64,000 bases of DNA. Origin: Rhizobium aethiopicum. Its GTDB lineage: Bacteria; Pseudomonadota; Alphaproteobacteria; Rhizobiales; Rhizobiaceae. The notes under the pieces are model-generated. The model saw only the letters and a list, made by a program, of their open reading frames with translations, had not been told where the DNA came from and ran no database searches. The position numbers and the translations under genes are program-made. The stretch is from the NCBI RefSeq assembly GCF_014197535.1, contig NZ_JACIFV010000012.1, positions 103,884-167,883 on the forward strand, read 5' to 3'. This document shows, piece by piece, positions 61,674 to 64,000 of this stretch (positions are counted from its first letter, which is position 1; each line of letters begins with the position of its first letter).

Positions 61674-62696
61674 ATGAACATCAGAATGGTTTTGCTTGCA
61701 TCAGCAGCAGCATTTGCTGCATCGACGCCGGTTCTTGCAGCTGACGCTATTGTTGCTGCTGAGCCGGAACCGGTTGAATATGTTCGCGTCTGCGACGCTT
61801 ACGGCACCGGCTACTTCTACATCCCCGGCACCGAAACCTGCCTCAAGATCGAAGGCTACATCCGTTTCCAGGTCGACGTTGGTGATCAGCCGCTCAACGG
61901 CTCGGCCAGCAACGATTCGGATTGGGATGCCCGTACTCGCGGTCAGGTTCAGTTCACGGCCAAGAGCGACACCGAGTATGGTCCGCTGACCGGCGTCATC
62001 GTCATGCAGTTCAATGCTGACAATGCCTCCGACCAGGACGCCATTCTCGACTCCGCTTACCTCGACATCGCGGGCTTCCGCGCTGGTCTGTTCTACAGCT
62101 GGTGGGACGACGGTCTCTCGGGTGAAACCGACGACATCGGCTCGATCGTAACGCTGCACAACTCCATCCGCTATCAGTATGAAAGCGGCGACTTCTACGC
62201 TGGTCTCAGCGTCGACGAACTGGAAGACGGCTTCTACAAAACCGGCGAAGGCCCGAACAACGTAGGCGTTGCCTTCGGCGTTGGCGGCAAGGCTGGTGCC
62301 TTCAGCTACCAGGTCACCGGCGGCTGGGACTTCGACAACGAAGACGGCGCTGTCCGTGCAATGGGTACGGTTGACATCGGTCCCGGCACGCTCGGCCTCG
62401 CAGCCGTATATTCTTCCGGCCCGAACTCCTACTACTCCGCAGCCGAATGGGCTGTCGCTGCCGAATACGCAATCAAGGCAACCGACAAGCTCAAGATCAC
62501 TCCCGGCGTCCAGTACTACGGCGACATCTACGAGGCTGGCGACGACTTCAGCGACAACGACGCTTGGAAGGTTGGTCTGACGGTCGATTACCAGATCGTC
62601 GACAACTTCTACGCCAAGGCTTCGGTTCAGTACTTCGATCCGGACAATGGCGACGACTCCACCTCGGGCTACTTCCGCCTGCAGCGTTCGTTCTAA
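61674..62696 (+). CDS. ropA: Outer membrane porin of the RopA type
   Basis: 340-residue alphaproteobacterial porin. Signal peptide of about 22 residues (MNIRMVLLASAAAFAASTP, then VLA) precedes ADAIVAAEPEPVEYVRVCDAYGTGYFYIPGTETCLKIEGYIRFQVD, the conserved opening with its Cys pair; alternating beta strands follow to a C-terminal Phe (GYFRLQRSF) as required for barrel assembly. It differs in codon use from neighbours, as expected of a highly expressed gene. Confidence 0.95.
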   Translation: MNIRMVLLASAAAFAASTPVLAADAIVAAEPEPVEYVRVCDAYGTGYFYIPGTETCLKIEGYIRFQVDVGDQPLNGSASNDSDWDARTRGQVQFTAKSDTEYGPLTGVIVMQFNADNASDQDAILDSAYLDIAGFRAGLFYSWWDDGLSGETDDIGSIVTLHNSIRYQYESGDFYAGLSVDELEDGFYKTGEGPNNVGVAFGVGGKAGAFSYQVTGGWDFDNEDGAVRAMGTVDIGPGTLGLAAVYSSGPNSYYSAAEWAVAAEYAIKATDKLKITPGVQYYGDIYEAGDDFSDNDAWKVGLTVDYQIVDNFYAKASVQYFDPDNGDDSTSGYFRLQRSF

Positions 62697-62710
62697 TCCA
62701 CTTGGTGAGT

Positions 62711-62734
62711 GTCCCCGGTCTTCGGACCGGGGAC
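62711..62734 (+). terminator. Hairpin following ropA
   Basis: GTCCCCGGTC-TTCG-GACCGGGGAC is a perfect 10-bp stem with a stable UUCG loop, 14 bp after the porin stop. No T-run follows, so it may mainly stabilise the mRNA 3' end. Confidence 0.65.
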
Positions 62735-62780
62735 GCTTCAAATCAGTTTCTGATCCGAGTGACCTCCGATCAGCTACGGG

Positions 62781-62826
62781 GACGGGTCCGGTCTTCCCTG
62801 CCGGACCGTCCTTGCAGTGTTTTTGA
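62781..62826 (+). terminator. Second hairpin after ropA with short T-run
   Basis: GACGGGTCCGG and CCGGACCGTC pair with one bulged base and are followed after a few bases by GTGTTTTTG. Plausible terminator for porin readthrough. Confidence 0.45.
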
Positions 62827-63078
62827 CACGCGCTCTTGTGGTTGTATTTTCGGAGCGCCATCCAGGTAAGCCGTATCGCACGTCGGCATCCTGCGGGCGT
62901 TGGTCGAGGCCTTCTTTTCTCAAGAGAGTTTTGGATTGACCGTTGGGCATTGGTTGGCTTTGCCGCGGCGGGTCGTGAAAAGAAGATCCAATGTCGACAA
63001 TGTGATTACAGCTTTGCTGGAGAGGGGATACAACCCTTTCGGGCGGCATTTATTCCTACTCTCGGATAGATTGTTCGC
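62827..63078. other. Intergenic region between porin hairpins and the broken LysR gene
   Basis: About 250 bp (382 bp counting the hairpins) without a supported gene on either strand; short frames here lack a ribosome binding site or family resemblance. Confidence 0.4.
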
Positions 63079-63908
63079 ATGGACGATCTCAACGACTATT
63101 ATTATTTTGCAGCCGTCGTCTCCAGCGGTGGTTTTGCTTCTGCCAGTCGCAATCTGAAAATACCGCGCTCAAAATTGAGCAGCGGGTCAGCCGGCTTGAG
63201 GACGGGCTTGGCGCACGGCTGATAGAGCGTTCGACCCGTCACTTCCGGGTGACCGAGATCGGTCAAGCTTTTTACGAAAGATGCCAGCCATTCTGCAGGA
63301 GGCCGATCGCGCCAAATCGATCGTCACCGAGGCCCAAGCAGACCCGCAGGGTGTGGTGCGGATGGGCTGTCCGCTTGGTCTGGTCGACATTCCCGTCGGA
63401 GGCATACTGCCTGAATTCCTCGAATGCTATCCGAAGAAAAAGCTGCAGATTATCGGCTCCGAACGCCGCGCCGGCCTCATTAATGAATGGATCGATCTTG
63501 AGGTGAGGGCGACCAACGAGCCGGAGACACAAACGAGCCTGACGATGCGCAAGCTCGACCGGGCGCGGCGAATCCTGGTCGCAAGTCCATCGCTCATCGA
63601 ACGTAGCGGCGGTTTAAATTGCGTCGACGAGCTCGCCGATCTTCCGACGCTGGCGATGACCCCGTGGGTGTCGTTCCATAGCTGGGAACTCATCGATCCG
63701 AATGACAACAAACGGGTAATCCGGCATCAGCCGAGGCTGACCTGCCGCAGCATGACCGCCATTCTCGATGCAGCCCGCGCCGGCCTCGGCTTCGGGCTTC
63801 TGCTCGAAAGCGCCTGCGAGGCGGATCTGCAGGCCGGCAGGCTGGTGCGGGTGCTGCCGGAATGGCAGTCGGAAGAGAGCCAGTTTTATATCGTCTTCAC
63901 GACGGCTA
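63079..63908 (+). pseudogene. LysR-family regulator with two frameshifts and a replaced C terminus
   Basis: MDDLNDYYYFAAVVSSGGFASASRNLKI opens in one frame, RVSRLEDGLGARLIERSTRHF continues in a second (break near 63180) and QEADRAKSIVTEAQADPQG in a third (break near 63288). Each break is explained by loss of one base. The effector domain then reads well to QFYIVFTTA near 63905, where repeat-like DNA replaces the usual C-terminal helix and the frame closes at 64000. Confidence 0.82.
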
Positions 63909-64000
63909 GAGCGTGCTGCAATTTTCCGGAATCGGGATTCGCAAATCAGCGGAAATGTGATTCCCTATGCATGCCGGGAAAGGATGGCCGGCATGGATGA
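63909..64000. repeat. Possible palindromic repeat truncating the LysR remnant
   Basis: Begins TAGAGCGTGCTGCAATTTTCC, similar to the TAGAGCAATTCC end of the element at 24321, and contains GCCGGGAAAGGATGGCCGGC. The window ends here, so its right boundary cannot be seen. Confidence 0.35.

Noticed and set aside
61349..61744. 131-codon frame overlapping the ropA start
   Set aside because: Overlaps the porin signal peptide in another frame, has unusual composition and lies in the presumed porin leader.
1..64000. CRISPR arrays, complete IS elements, rRNA operons, replication origins
   Set aside because: No regularly spaced direct repeats, no intact transposase with flanking inverted repeats, and no rRNA or repABC-like sequence was seen on either strand.

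Overview
The window is high-GC chromosomal DNA from an alphaproteobacterium of the Rhizobiales, most likely the Rhizobium etli / R. leguminosarum group. The grounds are a Pseudomonas denitrificans-type aerobic cobalamin gene set, a complete acpXL-lpxXL very-long-chain fatty acid cluster, a RopA-type porin, and intergenic palindromes of the kind common in Rhizobium. No tRNA, rRNA, CRISPR array, complete insertion sequence or intact prophage was seen.

Layout. 0.1-3.1 kb: class III nucleotide cyclase and a divergent ClC channel. 3.3-17.0 kb: cobalamin region, with a promoter and long cobalamin riboswitch, cobP-cobW-cobN-cobO, then cobE and the tightly overlapped cobA-cobB-cobC-cobD block, interrupted by a TauE/SafE exporter and a nucleoside hydrolase. 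17.0-24.3 kb: zinc-ribbon protein, L,D-transpeptidase, the acpXL-fabZXL-fabF2XL-fabF1XL-adhXL-lpxXL lipid A operon and a PAS protein. 24.4-31.9 kb: small metabolic and regulatory genes (VOC, SRPBCC, AraC, gnd, two GNATs, a methyltransferase) and a minus-strand C39-like peptidase / Ddl / P-loop ATPase group. 32.0-33.9 kb: decayed accessory island with a broken LysR gene, an integrase remnant and an orphan ORF. 33.9-47.7 kb: a LacI-controlled glycoside locus (binding protein, two permeases, ATPase, GH2 beta-mannosidase-like enzyme, isomerase, oxidoreductase, aldo/keto reductase, GH43). 48.4-55.0 kb: ABC-2 exporter, SDR, LysR, small DMT protein, an MFS exporter behind an apparent leader-peptide attenuator, an aspartic protease and a DUF1289 protein. 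55.0-57.5 kb: cobS and cobT for late cobalamin assembly, and dgkA. 57.6-64 kb: histidine kinase, nuclease, UDG-like protein, Lrp regulator, RopA porin and a second broken LysR gene.

How the genes work together. The cob genes cover uroporphyrinogen methylation, a,c-diamide formation, cobalt insertion, adenosylation, aminopropanol attachment and nucleotide-loop assembly; most ring-contraction and methylation genes (cobF-M) must lie elsewhere. The XL cluster builds and transfers the C28-type acyl chain of rhizobial lipid A. The LacI locus looks like import of a plant-derived oligosaccharide followed by intracellular hydrolysis, since neither glycosidase has a signal peptide.

The most striking undescribed signal is at 52.6-52.8 kb. 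A consensus-like promoter places an 18-residue Val/Leu/Ile-rich peptide ORF at or near +1, followed by mutually exclusive hairpins and a terminator with a T-run, directly ahead of a Bcr/CflA-type exporter. Other notable points are a beta-ketoacyl synthase (FabF2XL) without its catalytic Cys beside a complete paralogue, which suggests a chain-length-factor-like pair; a 135-bp palindromic element inserted in frame in cobN; and at least two families of palindromic repeats.
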